A DNA stretch of 64,000 nt from Cryptomeria japonica (GCF_030272615.1 NC_081408.1:62184614-62248613), one strand, 5' to 3'; positions 22,189-36,295 are shown, counted from the stretch's first letter. Made by a program: numbers and translations. The notes: generated by a model not told the origin, from the sequence alone.

Positions 22189-24001
22189 ATAGTTGTTTTC
22201 TTACATTCTGATGATAGATCAAAAGTGTGATCTGAAATGTTGATGAAAAAATTATACACAGTTGAATTCAGAAATTATATACAATCAATAATAACAATTG
22301 TAAAAATACTATATGATAAGAAATCTTTGTTTTCTTATCTTAGATTTGTTTTTCTAGTCAGAGTAGTGTCATTAGGAGGAAGAAGTTTTGGAGGACTGAT
22401 CTCAAAATTGGGAAACAACTATTCAACCTGTAAAATGTACCAGAACATCATTATCTTTTATATATTATAAATACATTATAATAGATGTTTGGTGCATTCT
22501 AGGGGCTAGATGACAATTCCCTCAAAATTGTGCATTTCTTTGAAAGTAAGAAAAAGCATGACAATTAAGCCAGGGTCTCATACCAGTGACTTCAGAAGAA
22601 TGAGAAAAAGGTTCAATGAAGTAAAAGAAATATGCTACAGGATTAATTAGATTTAAGGGGATGCATTTGGGGTGGGGCTAGCAATTGTCCCACCAACTTA
22701 AGTTTTATTTTTGAACTTGTCAATTATCTGAAGTTTTCAAATTCTTATAGACAATTATTTTTTATTATTTAATATTTATTTACTTTTTGAATTGAATATG
22801 CAAAATAATAAAATTTATAAGACCCACAACTTGCATAAATTATAAAGCTTAAAGTGGACTATAAAATTCATGGGATCACATGCTTTATAATATTCCAAAC
22901 AAATCTCAGAAGTATCCACTAATAGAAAGCTTCTCTCCATAAAAGTTCACATATGATTTACTTTTCCCCACTAATAGAAAGCTTCTCTCCATAAAAATTC
23001 ACATATGATTTACTTTTTCCCACTAATAAAAAGCTTATCCATATAAGTTTATATACGATTTACTTTTTCTTAACTTAATAGGTTTACAAACTCACATAAT
23101 TGATAAATCTTTCCTTCAAACCTTACTTTTGACTTTCCAAAATCTTTCAAATACACATAAATTTCTTGAAAGAAGGTAAATATTAACAAACCATCTATGA
23201 AAGATAAGGTTTATAGATTATATAAATCTAAAAATAATAAACCAAATACATAATCCAATCATGCAAACAAATGCAAAAGAATAATAATCCCTAGAGCCAA
23301 AAGGGGTATGCACATTAGTGTGGTTGGTCTACAATTAAGCAGTTACTGGTGAGAATCATTTATATATATCTAAAATACATATAAAATTTCAAATAAAAAA
23401 TAAACGATCCATTTTAAACTATCTAACATTCTATTGCCCTGCTATATATCTGGAGTTGTTATCATGTAGATGTGTTGAAGTTGTTAGGTGTTGATCACTG
23501 GTTATAATGCTTATATGCATTCTTGATTTCTGTTAGAGTTTTTATTGTAGGATGCCTTTTCTGTCAATTTCGTTATTTCTTTTGTTACATCTTTTTTAAG
23601 CATAAAGATAATCTATCTTCAGTTAATTTGAATTTTTCAAGATTTGTTAAACTGTTGTGCCAGAAATTTTTGAAGACTAACAAACTCCATATGTAATTAG
23701 TTGCTTTCATAATATATTTTTTTCATTTATGTCAAAAATGTTACGAATTTATGTGAGATTATGCAAAGTCATGAGAAAATCATATGATGAGTAATCAATA
23801 GTATCATGTGTAGTGTGGTGTGATGACAAAGAGAGTTACATAGTTTATATAGTCACACTTATTTAGAAATTAGAAATGTTGTTTTGGGCAGGTGGGAAAG
23901 TTAAAAATAGTTAGTCTATATGAATCTATAATATATATGTATGTGCACCATGTAGAAACAAGAAACCCTAGCTGTAAGGTAGAGATTTTCATTCATGCCA
24001 A
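22189..24001. other. AT-rich intergenic DNA between LINE and P450 pseudogene
   Basis: There is no coding frame of note. Because the P450 pseudogene is read leftward, this is where its second exon would be expected, but no heme-binding Cys motif frame was recognised. A 52-bp tandem repeat is listed separately. Confidence 0.5.
22916..23071. repeat. 52-bp tandem repeat, three copies
   Basis: Units start with CCACTAATA at 22916, 22968 and 23020, an exact 52-bp spacing. The first two are nearly identical (AAGCTTCTCTCCATAAAA then TTCACATATGATTTAC); the third is diverged. Confidence 0.9.
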
Positions 24002-24007
24002 ATTATT

Positions 24008-24937
24008 CTAAGGAATCCAGCTTACCATCAACATTGCTTTGATGATCTCTAGACTAAGTTCTCTACCATCTTCTCCCAAATCCAACATTACATCCAGAAA
24101 ATCCTTAACTTTAGTACCATTGCATTGCATATCAGTCCTCTGTGCTAGTCGCTCCTTAATAATTATGTTATAAATGTTTTCGAAACGCTGGGTGAAAATC
24201 TTAGTTTTACTGCTCAACCCTTGAAGATCAAACCTCTCCAAAAAAGGGAAAAAGTCAAATAAGGCTGGAATCCCTGACAACTTGAGGGCTTCCCATACCA
24301 TGCCTCTAAACTTTGTAGCTTGTGTAGAGCCTGGCTCAAATAGTTCTTTGCCGCAAACTATCTGACTGATAAGGCTAAGAGACATTATAAAAGCTCTTTC
24401 ACCACCAATCTTCACACTATTCTCCTATTTACAATCCACCAATATGCAATCAATGGTCCTAAATACTTCATTTCTTCTCAAATATTCTAAAGCATCTAGC
24501 CTTTTGGCACTAAAAATCTTTGTGTTGCAGATCCTTCTAAGAAAGCGCCAATGAGGGCCATTAGGATTCATTATTAGACTTGTGCCTTGGTAGTATAATG
24601 TCCTTGCAGGTATATTGATTATCGTGCTTGAGAAGTTGTGGTCATTGTTCTTCAGTACTTCTCTTGCCATGGATGGAGATGACACAACAAATGTTGTCTG
24701 CATGCCCAATTTGATGGTCATGAGAGGCCCATATTTCTGAGCAAGGAGGGAAAGAGATCGGTGAGGTTTGTCCCCAAGCTGAGGGAGGTTCCCTATGAAA
24801 GGCCATCTAGGAGGACCTAGTGGTAATGGTAAAGCCAAACTACTCTTACTCCTTTTCTTCAAAAAAATGAGCAGTATTAGTAGGAGAACTCATGCAACTA
24901 GAGAGTATACTAAGCATGCAACATTGGTTGAATCCAT
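24008..24937 (-). pseudogene. Cytochrome P450 pseudogene, N-terminal half (A-type, CYP71 clan, CYP76-like)
   Basis: On the minus strand one frame runs from ATG at 24937 to a TAG at 24010-24008. It shows a hydrophobic membrane anchor, the proline-rich hinge (LPLPLGPPRWPFIGNLPQLG), the KYGPLMTIKLG segment and a C-helix WxxxR (WRFLRRICN), then the F-G region up to KDFLDVMLDLGEDGRE. Such enzymes are ER-bound monooxygenases of specialised metabolism. Two stops break it: TGA at codon 16 inside the anchor and TAA at codon 171. The frame ends just before the expected I-helix A/GGxD/ETT motif. A GTAAGC donor at 24025-24020 could mark an early exon end. The heme-binding half was not found. The CYP76 link is a judgement by eye. 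Confidence 0.8.
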
Positions 24938-24999
24938 GACAAACTAGTAACATGAATGAATTCAGTTAACTTGTATTCAATTAGGAATGTGGGTAGTAG

Positions 25000-25250
25000 A
25001 AAATTCAATGAGCTTTTGATCAAAAGTTTATGTGAGCAAGAAATCTTTCAATGAAATTGTGCTCAAATAGGTATGTAAGAATTGTACATTGACTGAATTC
25101 GTGCTTGAAACAGTATGTAGAAAAGCATTCAATGATTTTGTGCTGGAAGGTGTCTGTGGATAGGAAATCATGCAATGAATTTATGCTTAAAGGTGTCTGT
25201 GGATAAGAGATCATCCAATTAATTCATGATTAAATGGGTATCTGATATTG
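25000..25250. repeat. About 42-bp minisatellite, six diverged units, upstream of the P450 pseudogene
   Basis: Words like TTCAATGAATTTGTGCTTAAA and GGTGTCTGTGGATAAGA recur with anchors at about 25009, 25052, 25094, 25133, 25176 and 25220 (spacing 39-44 bp). The last units are closest to each other. It lies just upstream of the pseudogene start, where a promoter would be. Confidence 0.75.
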
Positions 25251-28200
25251 AATGCAATGCAAGTGGATGGTGGCCTGTTCTTTGGTGTTCCACTTCTCCG
25301 CAATCTACCAGAAGAATTTTTGAGTGGCCAACAAGTAGTACTTATAACTAGTTTGATTCTACCACAATATTTATGATGAATAGTGTTACAGAAGATCATA
25401 AAAGATATGATGGTAAGACCTTCCTATTCATATTTCCCACCACCCAACATATAAATAAAAGTTGTAACATTCTGCTCTTAGACTGCTCCTTGGAGGCCCC
25501 CTACATTGAAAAATAAATGAAACGACTTAGAAAAAGGTCTAACTGTTTAGAGAAAACAGCCAAACACCTTCAAATGTTAAGTAAACACATCACATTATTT
25601 TGAATGTCAAGGCCCAAAATATCTACTTTTCAGTGCAAACCATGTTCAATGATTGTAGGGAAGTAATAAATGATAGACTTATTCTGTTCAGGCCAGTTGC
25701 AAAGTTATTTTAAATTAGCTTATTGTTTATCAAGATCTTTGTCTATGTTAGATGTCTATTTTTAGCTATCATTTTATGTTAGGTTGCTACTGATAAACTT
25801 TGTTATAGATAGTACCTTGTAATTGTGTTCATATAGTTGTTTAATTGTTCTTACTACTGTTATGTTTAATAGTTGTTGCTGCTATTGATGGCAGTCTTTT
25901 TGCTACCTTCTCTTCTATATTTTTTTTATGTTGCATTATTTCAATAGAAAAAAACTTATAAAACAAGTCAAATTATCTAAAAAAATTAATAAACCTCGTC
26001 TCTAAAATATATCTTAAAATCCTACGTGGGATAGACTGGCATGAAGTTCGAACTAATAATTAATATTTTTATTTTTTTATTTGGACTTTTTCTATGATTA
26101 TATTATGTCGTGAGTTTTTCAATGTACCTTTTTTTGGTATTAGATAAAGTTGGATTACAGTAAAAAGAATTACTATTCAAAAAGGAATTGCATAGAAAAG
26201 AAAAGTTGGATTACAATTTAAGAGTATAGTAGCAAAAGCTAATAGAAAAACACCCTACAAACCATAAATTAACTAAGAAAATATACATAGCACATTAAAT
26301 AGTAGTCTACAACAACTCCATCTTGATAGGTTGACAACAACTTAAGAGATAACACAATAGGCAAGTCAATTATATTTTAAATTTGAATGACCTTTAGAGT
26401 TGTTTGGAGGGAAAAAGCATGGAGTTGTGTCACACTTTGGGCCAACAGAGGGTAATCCGACCGAGCTGAATTCAGCTAAATTGAGTTTGGCCAAACTCAG
26501 TTCAGCTGGACTACTCCTCGGTTGTGTGGCACCACATGGTGCCAAAATGGCACTAGGAGTTCAGCCAAACTCCCTTAGTAGAAAAACAACCATAAAAAAA
26601 AATGATTTTCTTTTGAAATGTTGAAACTAAGGGTAGTTCGATCGAACTCAGTTCAGCCGAACTATCCTATGTGGCCTACCATGTGGCACCAAAAAGGCCA
26701 CTTTTTGTGCATTTTTGCCAGATTCAACTTCTGGCTAATTTTTCATCAATTTGAATTTTTTTCTTCAAAAAAAAAAGCACCCTTTTGCAGATCTCGAAGT
26801 CACAGATCCGGTCATATAATTTTTCTACTTATTGGATAATTTTGAATATTTTTGATTAATTAAACATTGCGAGTAGAATTTTAAAGTAAAAAAGGGGCTA
26901 ATTCAAAATTAAAAAATAAATATTGAGTAAAATTTAAAATAAATATTTCACTAGATGATAGAATCTTCTCGAAAAGAGTATTTTTTTGTTTTTGGTTAAT
27001 GATAAATTTACTAGTCCAGAGGTGACGCCAACAAAAAACTGTCATATTTAGCTATGTTGGACTTCAAAATATTATAATGAGAAAAATATAAATAAAAATT
27101 AAGTTTTTTTTTAATTTAACACTGTATATATATGTTCTCTACTTGGAAAATAAAAACCAGAAAAAAATAAATCCATTTTCATTTTCTTGTGTGGCACCGA
27201 CTAGAACCCCTGATTTTCAGCATTTTTCAGCAATGAAAAAACTGTCTTTGAAATTACAAAAAAAATATCAATTTTTTTCCTAAAAAATTTTAAAAATAAT
27301 AGACATAAATTTCATTAATATATACATTTGGTTAGTTTACATCATTTCAAAATTCAATTTAGAAATGTCACTTTTTTGCGGGCAAAGTTAAATAGTTTTA
27401 GTTCTATTTGTTGGTGTCTTTATAAAAGTGTGACACAACATTGTGCTTTTACCCTAGAGCAATCATATCTCCTTTGTGGAGCAGTAAAAATTTATGATTA
27501 TTTTTCTCGAAGTGCTTCTTGTGCTTTGCATCTTCTTTAGTGCTACCCATCCATTGAAAACATAAAGAGATAAATTGTAGAATGATTGTTCACCTTCTTT
27601 AATGGTTCAATAACTAAGCCCTTAAAGCTATAACTAAGACATTACACATCTATACTATGTAGCTATCAGACTCATTTCGAAGGTTAATTTAACTTATCAA
27701 TCCAGGGACATGAGCTTGAAATGGGTTAGCACTGTATGCACACTAAGACTCTATTATGGCTATAATAACTTACGCAAAAAACAATGCTACGATTTGAAAT
27801 GTTGTAAATAACTAATGAAAGAAAATAAAATTATATTAAAAACTAATCTAAACATGCAAATCTTGAATTCTCACCAACCACCAGAATGAAATTCCAAACA
27901 AACAAATAGTAAACTACTTTGCCTGCTTTGGTCATAGGAACAGACACATAACAGAGTTTGGTGGTTGCAAGAATAGTCAATTGCTAGAACAATTTTAACT
28001 ATTGAATGAAGAATAACTACTAAGCTAATTGAATAGAGTTCTCACCAAGTGGCCCCCCTTAGGTGAGACTTCCTAGATTAACACATGTAATGCCCCACCA
28101 GAAACCCTAAAGGAAAACAATACAACTAGGCAAGTAAAAGGGCGTAATAATAAATTTTTTTTAAAAAGATTAAGTGCATAATCATATCAATAGCACGTTT

Positions 28201-31200
28201 AATGACACAAAAAAAGTCTAACGTATGATTTCTTAAGGGTTACCAATGAAGATTAATTCATAGATAATATTGATACCATGGTTAATCCAATTGTTTAGCT
28301 AATTAGGAAAATTAAATGCTTAAGATAAAATCTACACATACATCTAAATTCCATAATGAAAGAATCAAAGTACTCCAATGCATTCATTTCCTATAGATCA
28401 TATGTACAAAAGATTAAAGCAATTGAATTGACATACATTCCAATGATTCCCTTTTACAATATCCATAAATACATGGTCTCCAATAATACCATGGATTACA
28501 AAGTTACAATATCAAGGTTACATAAAAGTTTGATACAATAACCACAAGATCTCAACTAAACAATGGTCATGAACATGAGCTGGTACATGAACCACGAACC
28601 AAGAAACACCAACTAAGCCCTTCCTCACTTGAGGATACATTCCAGAACATCCCATGGGAAGTGGCACTACCACCCGACCATGTGATCCCAAAATGGAACC
28701 ACCCCACCGTCCTAGGAGATAGTAGAAAACCCTCAAGAAAGAAAAGTAAGACAAGTACGAAAGAACTACAAGACTCTGCAAACATCCATGTGACTCAACT
28801 CACAAACACTAGTGACTCTAAGGAGAGAGTGTCATCACATAGCTTAATATGGATACCATGGTATGGCCTCCATAGGTCCTGGCCCCCATTCTAGGTTATC
28901 CTGGTAACCTCTCTCGAACCTCCGGTTCCAACTAAGTCTCATGTGGACCCTACCAATCCTTCTATGAAGATAAGGTGGTAGGTTTGCCATTCCAGGCCTT
29001 CTTGTAACATTATGAGCCCTGCACTAGCACTCACCTATGCACGAGGTAAATTATCTTAATTAATATTTCTCACCCATCCCAAATCAATTGTTAGGTTATC
29101 ACTTTTTAACTGACTTCCAATGGGTTATCCTGTCATCCACTTCGAGCATGACCCTTGCTCGAAAGCCACTCTCTCTCATAGGACACTACAGGAAAGGTCT
29201 CTCTATGAGAAATCTATAGCAAAACAGACAACCATACCTAATCCTAACAAACTACAGGTGAAGGATACACAATCACTAACCCAAGATTGACCATTTGGAC
29301 AAAACACACAATGGCTCACATCAATAAGGTTATACAACAACACCTGACCAAGGAGATATAATAACATAGGACACAATGACAACTCAACCAGAATTGCAAC
29401 AGAATTTAAACTTGACTGCAAACACCATTTACACAAGATCCTAATACAGGCAATCTTTTCTTAAAATAGCCAAATGCATAAATAACTTGCAATTTAAGAT
29501 TTTCAGAAAATAAGAGTTACAACTATATTAATACAAATAAATCAATGTTGTCATTTGTTGAGAAAAGAGGTAAATGAACCAGGACACATGGGAACATAGA
29601 GAGCTTAGGAGATATAAACTTAGAATTTTACACCATAAGAAATGGATTGCACGTTAATGATTTCCTTTCATTATTTCCAAAAGATTAATAACACATATTT
29701 ATTAACAACTAACATATGCAAAATCATATATGAAATCGTTCATTATATATAAAGCTTCTAATTTCACACTTTTTTCAAATAATAACCAAAATTAAAAGAG
29801 ATTCTGACCTCTTTGTAAGCTTGAACTAGTTGAGAGATCTCTGGTGCGCTTCCTCCAAATAGATCTACGCCTTCCTTGAACGCTTGCAAATCTATCTCCA
29901 ATCTATCCTATCACTCTATTCATAAAACAATTATCTTCCCTCTTTCTTCGATACTATAAGACTATCTTCTCTATTTCCCCTCCTATTCTCTTCTTTCCTT
30001 TGGGAGTTTATCATTTCTCCTTGCTTCTGAATATCTATCCCCATATTCCTAGCTTCCATCTCTTTTTATCCTAGTTTTTCCTATGATCTCTCCCCATTCA
30101 GAGGCTCGGTGATTGTCATTGATTTGGAGTCTATTACTTGAGTCTTTGTTTCACTCTTCTCTCATCTCCACGTCTAACAAAGATGGCCATTCTTAATCCA
30201 AATTCTGTTGTTCTCATGCATTATTTATCTATAGATTAGTTTCCTATCACTGACTATCCTAGAATCATGGCACCACATGCCTATTATCTCATTACTTACT
30301 GTATTTATAGCCTCTGATTGAGGTCTAATTCTAACGTGGATAGACTAGTCGATTTTGTTTCTACGTGGAATAAAGAGTTATTTGCAGTTTATGGTGGACT
30401 TATTCTTTCATTCACCCTGGATACTATAGTAGATTACTCTCTCCATGGAGAGGTTGGCAAAGTGAAAGGTAATCACAAACACTTAAGTGTTTGTCTTTAG
30501 CGAGTTCCTTGTTTAAGCTGTCAAGTCGATGGCCATGTTTCCACGTTGATACTACTCTTAGCTCTACATTTAGTTGATAGCCTTTGCATAGTTAAATGTC
30601 ATAATCTCCACAATAAAACCTCTAAATTTCTGCATCTAACTAATGGTCTATGCCTTTGTGCTAGGTCTGCATTAACCAATAGTTTATGCCTAGGTGTGAG
30701 TTAACCGATAGCCTAATCGGCCACCCAAATTGCCATACGACATAGTCGCTATCTTATAACTACTAAACCCACCACCTTTCTAATAAAATATATATAAAAT
30801 GCGACTATATTATAATTTGTAAAGTAAATATTAAACTTAAACGTTTAAAGAAATAATATAATATCATAATTTATATAATGTGAATATTCATAAATACATT
30901 TTATGAATAATCATGTTTGTAGCATAAGACAATGATCGCATAAACTTAATTTAATTATTCTCCTTGAAACATATACGTATTTATGTGTGTTTGATAAAAT
31001 CAAAGTTATTAACTACCATGTATATCTAGCTTGCATCAATATAAAAACAAAATGATCATTAAAATCCAATCATTCAACTTATAACTAATCATATTAAAAA
31101 TAATCAATATAATTAAACATGAGCCATATTTACCTACTATATACATGTATATGATCGAGTCCTGGTATATAAAATACGTACAAATATTGTTTAATTTCGA

Positions 31201-32689
31201 AAACCAAACATTAATTTAATAATTTCTTTTAATTAATTAAATTTATAATCTCAATGCATAAAATATAGAATTCCCCAAATATACCAATAATGAGATAACT
31301 TCATAAATTTAATTAATTAATTAAAACCACTAAACGCACAAACTAAGCAAACCTCAAGCAAATACTCATAAAAGATCAAACAACAAGATACGAAGGCCGA
31401 ACAAATTGATAGGACGACCAATAGATGACACTCACATGAGTGTAACTGAATAAAATAGGGTCAACTACTATCTCCTCCACTTCCATCAGAAAATATAAGG
31501 CATGCTCAGACCTGTGAAGTTAGGTGGAGATGATACCCGGTACTTGTACCTGCAATATCCTGCATCACTGAACCGCACATGCATATATACAATATAGAAA
31601 ACATGGCATACACACCGATGAAGGAGAATCGCAACGTTCCTTGTCTCACTGAAATGAGTGAAGGAAAATTGTCCCTTTGCATCCAATACACTCGCAGACA
31701 CACAACATATAATTCCACATTGCATAGATAAGTAAAGTGTCAGTACATAGCAATAATCCATAAAATGCCATAAATCACAAGTATTGAAATACAGCAAATA
31801 AATTATGCATCTCATATCCAGATAAAGCATGAAATAATGTCATATAAGTCTGAATAACAAATCATTGTAATGTATCCATTGAAAACAACCAATAATAAAA
31901 TATGAGTCCAATGAGTTCAAATGAGTAGGGGTACTACAACACAAGTGCTGAAAACTCAGAATATTGATTTAATCATCAAAAATAAAAGTACACAAGATAT
32001 GATAGCATGTTCTTAAACTATATTCTAGACTAAAAGTAAACTTACAACATCAAAATATTCAACCACCATAAGAGAGCATCTGAATCATTATTTATAGAAG
32101 AAAAACTACCAACTAATCCTAACTAACTAGGCAACCAACTCCACAACATAAGGAGGGCGCCATTTATTGAAAGCATGAAAAGAGGAAAGGAAAGTTGATG
32201 CATGCACTTAGACAAGTTAGATAGGACTTCACCAACAGAGATATAGCACAACATGCCCCCAAATAGACTCAACTTCTATACATGATTAGTTAAAAGGTAG
32301 TTACAACATTAAATAGAAAAAGCTCCTCTACGTTGGTTACTCCTTGACTTCTTCAACAACCGGCTAGTTGGTAAGAGTCTTGCTCCTTGTTGTAAGGTTC
32401 ATTATAACACCACTTTCTTAGTGCAGACCTACAAAACACGTTAGCACATACAAACAACCACATTTCTCAAATCATCTTGAAACAAGAATTATTTTCAATA
32501 CATGCACATTTAACAGATAATTGCATAGCATATGCATTAGTATCATGAATTTTTTCAAGGTTAAAATTAAGCCCAAGAGGTAATAGTTTTTAGGAAATAG
32601 TATAGTGAACAGTGATATCACAATATTTAAGTCTAAATTATTATCATAAACAACATAATAAACCCTTAGAAAACAAGACTATAAATTTT
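25251..32689. other. Long AT-rich non-coding tract, no gene recognised
   Basis: About 7.4 kb was read on both strands. Open frames are all short (about 115 codons at most) and show no domain. Phrases such as TGTAATGCCCCACC near 28085 and, on the minus strand, TGTAGTACCCCTAC near 31938 could be ends of old LTRs, but no matching second ends were found. A diverged direct duplication near 26.4-26.7 kb is listed separately. Confidence 0.4.
26435..26710. repeat. Diverged direct duplication with palindromic words
   Basis: GGGTAATCCGACCGAGCTGA near 26450 and GGGTAGTTCGATCGAACTCA near 26632 begin two related blocks. Both continue with TTCAGC and then GTGGCAC...CCATGGTGCC or CATGTGGCACC-type words. 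Short palindromes (CTGAATTCAG, TTTGGCCAAA) are frequent. It may be a remnant of a small DNA transposon, but no terminal repeats were fixed. Confidence 0.45.
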
Positions 32690-33110
32690 TCTCATCAATG
32701 ATGCTTGAGTAAAACTTGGACATTCATTTACTTTTCCATATATTAAGCAAAATTGTGTTTTGCATGGATTTAACAACCAAAATTTTACCAATGCATAGAA
32801 AAAATTCTTTCCAATATAAGATATGACTAAAAGTAGTAGGGAAATGACCAATGATAATATTCCATTTTTTAGCCTCTAAACAATACAAAACAATATGTTT
32901 CAAATTCTTATTATGTTGATAATAAGGACATTTCTCTAGCTAGAGCTTCAAAAATTTCAATCTATCCCTTACATGAAGCATGTGATGAAATATTTTCCAA
33001 GTCAAAATTTGAGGATTAGCTCCTGCTTTAGATTTTCAAATTTGAGCACTTAAATTCTTCCACTTCTTTTCCTAGAATTCACTATTCCATTTGTATTGAG
33101 TCTTGCATTA
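32690..33110 (-). pseudogene. LINE remnant, zinc-binding RT region (zf-RVT), minus strand
   Basis: Read on the minus strand, a frame gives NPQILTWKIFHHMLHVRDRL, a stop, then EKCPYYQHNKNLKHIVLYCL and a trailing NTILLNIWKSK. The spaced Cys/His pattern after a W(K/R)xxHxxL-like stretch is that of the zf-RVT domain found C-terminal to RT in plant LINEs. Two stops are visible and the surrounding frame is lost. Confidence 0.6.
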
Positions 33111-33469
33111 AAAGGTAAACTTCATTAGTTTTAAAAATTCATGATTACTATATAAGTCAATTTAACAATTTTGAATAAGTATATTTAGTTTTTAATTTAA
33201 ATCACATGTTTAAGTTTATTTTCTATTTTTAATATATGTTTAAAAATAACATTTAGTGTGTAATGGGCACATTCATAATTATGTGTAGTTAAGTTTAATT
33301 TCCTTCGAATATAAAGTAGATTGACAAATTTAATTAAGAGTTATTTTGATTAGTTTTATAGTTTATTCATATTAGTAGTATCACAATATCAAAAACAACT
33401 GAATATTTCTTTAGATGTTTTAAATTCATATTGCATTATATAAAATTCGTAAGTGTTTAATCACATGAT

Positions 33470-33700
33470 TCATACATGACTAAATTTTTAATTATTCAAG
33501 ATCTCATTCTTCATTTAATTCCTAAAGAATGGAAACAAATAAGGTATGGTGAAATTATCCAATATCTTGGCATGTCATTTGGTATGGAATTAACACTAGT
33601 TTTATGTGAAAAATGGTTCTTGAATAGAATTAAAAATAAGTTATTTGATGGGAGTGAAAACTTCCTTGAACATAAGCAAGGAAGGTTTAGGTAATAGTTT
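33470..33700 (+). pseudogene. LINE reverse transcriptase scrap, plus strand
   Basis: A 72-codon frame reads PKEWKQIRYGEIIQYLGMSF and KWFLNRIKNKLFDGSENFLE, which matches the YLGIPFG...W...I..KL..W..R.LS..GR pattern of LINE RT C-terminal regions. It faces away from the zf-RVT scrap at 32690-33110, so the two are not one simple insertion. Downstream reading is lost in stops. Confidence 0.5.
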
Positions 33701-34882
33701 TCTTGCCACTCATGTTTACTTTTCCGCATAAGTCAAATACCACCCAAAAAGGGTATAAGACTTGTGTAAATTATATTGGAAATTTATGTAGACTAGATGG
33801 GATGGTACTACTTGCTATAAAGCTATCTTTTGGTCTCAATGCATACAGACTATGTCCAAAGTCAAATTTGGAATTATAGTTCCTAAAATTCAAAAAAGTT
33901 GTTTAGTGGCTAAATAGATTACTAGAGTTTCTATAGATGACTAACCAAAGAATATTTCACTGAGATATAGATTTAATAATTCTATCATTAAAAAGAAATG
34001 ATAGGAGGGTAATTGGTTAAATAATCCCCTCCTTACACCATACATTTATATTAGAGATTTTTTTCCTATTTTATCAATTAGGAAAGCATGACAAAGAGTA
34101 TACCAATTTTCTAATCAGAAGGAATCATTACTCCAACATGGGTTCAACTTTTTTTCCCCATTTGGTATTGTAGACATACCCAAATTCGATGAGAACCACT
34201 AAAAATATTTTTTTCCAAAAAAGCTTATCATTTATTCAAAAAAGGTGTTATAAAGTTTGGTGATTGATGTAACTTTTCCTATATGCAATGGTACTATTGG
34301 TTGAACATTAAAACTTGACTTGATCTTAATAACAATTTCAAGAAATTCATCCTCTTTGTTTAGCCTTTAGTGCTCTCCAATTTAAATATTACAATATGTA
34401 CTCCTTTATCTTATAGTTTCTCCAAAGATTGACATTAAATTGTTTTCACATATCTTTTTCCTCTCATTAAATCAAATATACCTTTGTTATCTTCCAAAAA
34501 TATCAAATGAGTTCGTCATTTCAATAATAAATAAAAATATAAGCTTATTAATAAACCTTGGATGAAGTTTAGTGGTAAAATATGGAAGCCTTAGATTAGT
34601 TTAGAAGCTTAAATGCTTGCTTAATAGGTATTACACTATGAATTGTAAATTGGTAATGAATTATCGTATGTTTGTCTATTTAATAGTTAAAATGTTTATT
34701 TTGATGTAGATAAAAATATGAATAACTTTTTTTGAGAATGCACACAAAATATAGTGGTTAGCTATTTTTAAAATTATTTTTCATTTGTTTTGTTACAATT
34801 TAAGATAGAAAGATGCTCTTTTTTATTATAAGGAATCCTATTACTTCCTATTTTGTTAAATAAATTCTTTCAACAAAATATG
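33701..34882. other. AT-rich DNA left of element F, no gene recognised
   Basis: Only short frames broken by stops occur. The first 250 bp may be further decayed LINE sequence. The last bases before the F LTR are ATATG or AAATA depending on which TG is taken as the LTR start. Confidence 0.4.
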
Positions 34883-36295
34883 TGTAGACGTATAAAAATG
34901 ACCATATTCCTAAATGAATATTTTATGTTCATTCATCTATTTAGTTTAATTTAATTTAATTAAATTACCTACATTTTTTTATTTTATTAAGTAAATTATT
35001 CAATTTACTTAGTTAAATTCACTCATGTCATTTAAATTGAATAAATCATTTATTCAATTAAACCCCTTCTCTCTACTTTTAATTAAATTTATATTTAATT
35101 AATAGTTTACCTCAAATTGAATAAATCTAATTTATTCAATTTCCCAAATTGCAACCAAATTGAAATAAAACATTTAATTTTAATTAAATCCATTTATTCC
35201 TCATCCACTTGCAAAATTCTACATCTCCAACTTGCATCCTAACCCTCTTCCTAACCCTCTTCTAGATTCTTCTAATCACTTCTAAATTAGCCTAACCCAT
35301 CTCCTAAATATTGTCACATCCCTAAGCAAAGGGAAGTCACTTCTCAAACGCTCAAAGTCTTTGAAAACCATTAAAGGCTTCAACAACTTAACTTTGAAAG
35401 TCTTCCAAACCATTAATGGTTAACTCAACCCTCTTGCATGGTTAGAGACTTTTTGACTAACTTAACCCTCATCTAACCCAAGGGTCTCATCAAACATTCA
35501 TTACTTTGACCATAGTTATCCCTTTAACCCTTGCACAAGATTTTATCCTTTGGGTAAAAGCTTTATCCATTGGATAATCCTAACCTAATCTTAACCCTTA
35601 CCACCCAGGGTAACCATGAGGTCTTCTCAGGCATTTTATATTTCCACCCTCCCCTCTCAACCAGTATTATGTTGACAATTGTCACCATTTCATTGGTGCA
35701 AATTGCAAACATGGACTGATAAACTTTCAATCTTGACCTTTGATAAACTCTTTCAATCCTAGCCATCCATTGCCCTATTTTCACTATAAATAGAGCTCTC
35801 CCTCCTCCATTTTAAGGATCCATGCAAGCTTTTAGTATCATACTTATGCTCAATTTTAGCACATCTACTCTCTCTTTGCAATAGAAATTAATCTAATAAA
35901 CATCTTAGAATAATTCCTTTATCATTAGCCTAAATCATACAACTAATATAGCATGTTAGGATAGTATTTATACTAATCTTGTCATCTTATAATCTAGTTT
36001 GTTGCATTTATAGAATCATGGATAGATAGGATGCATTCTCATGTTAAAATCAGCCAAAGCATCCCTCGTTCTTGCATTTGTCATCCCTAAACCACTTTGC
36101 TCCGTGATCTGAGAGCAAAGACATTGGTTTGAGAGACCTTATGAGATAGAGAACCATGGAACCAACCTTGGGTAGTTGAGTCATCCTTCATGACTCCATA
36201 GCTTGCACCAAGAAGTCTTGTGGGTGTGTGGATAAGTCCCTTTGAGCTTCATTTTTCACATTTAAAGTTTCATTGACCCACTTTTCCTGCACACA
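34883..36295 (+). mobile_element. 5' LTR of element F (diverged B-type LTR)
   Basis: It begins TGTAGACGTATAAAAATG and ends CTGCACACA, four bases before the primer-binding site. Long blocks match the B-type LTRs: AT-rich TTAATTAAAT runs, CTTCTAGATTCTTCTAA, CCATTAATGGTTAAC and the TATA region (TATAAATAG at 35785-35793). The start could also be two bases earlier (TGTGTAG). Confidence 0.8.

Noticed and set aside
28518-28785. Overlapping minus-strand frames of 72-87 codons
   Set aside because: Two frames over the same bases, no motif; chance frames in non-coding DNA.
28085-31940. Possible old LTR pair from TGTAATGCCCC and TGTAGTACCCC words
   Set aside because: No matching opposite ends, primer-binding site or target duplication could be found.
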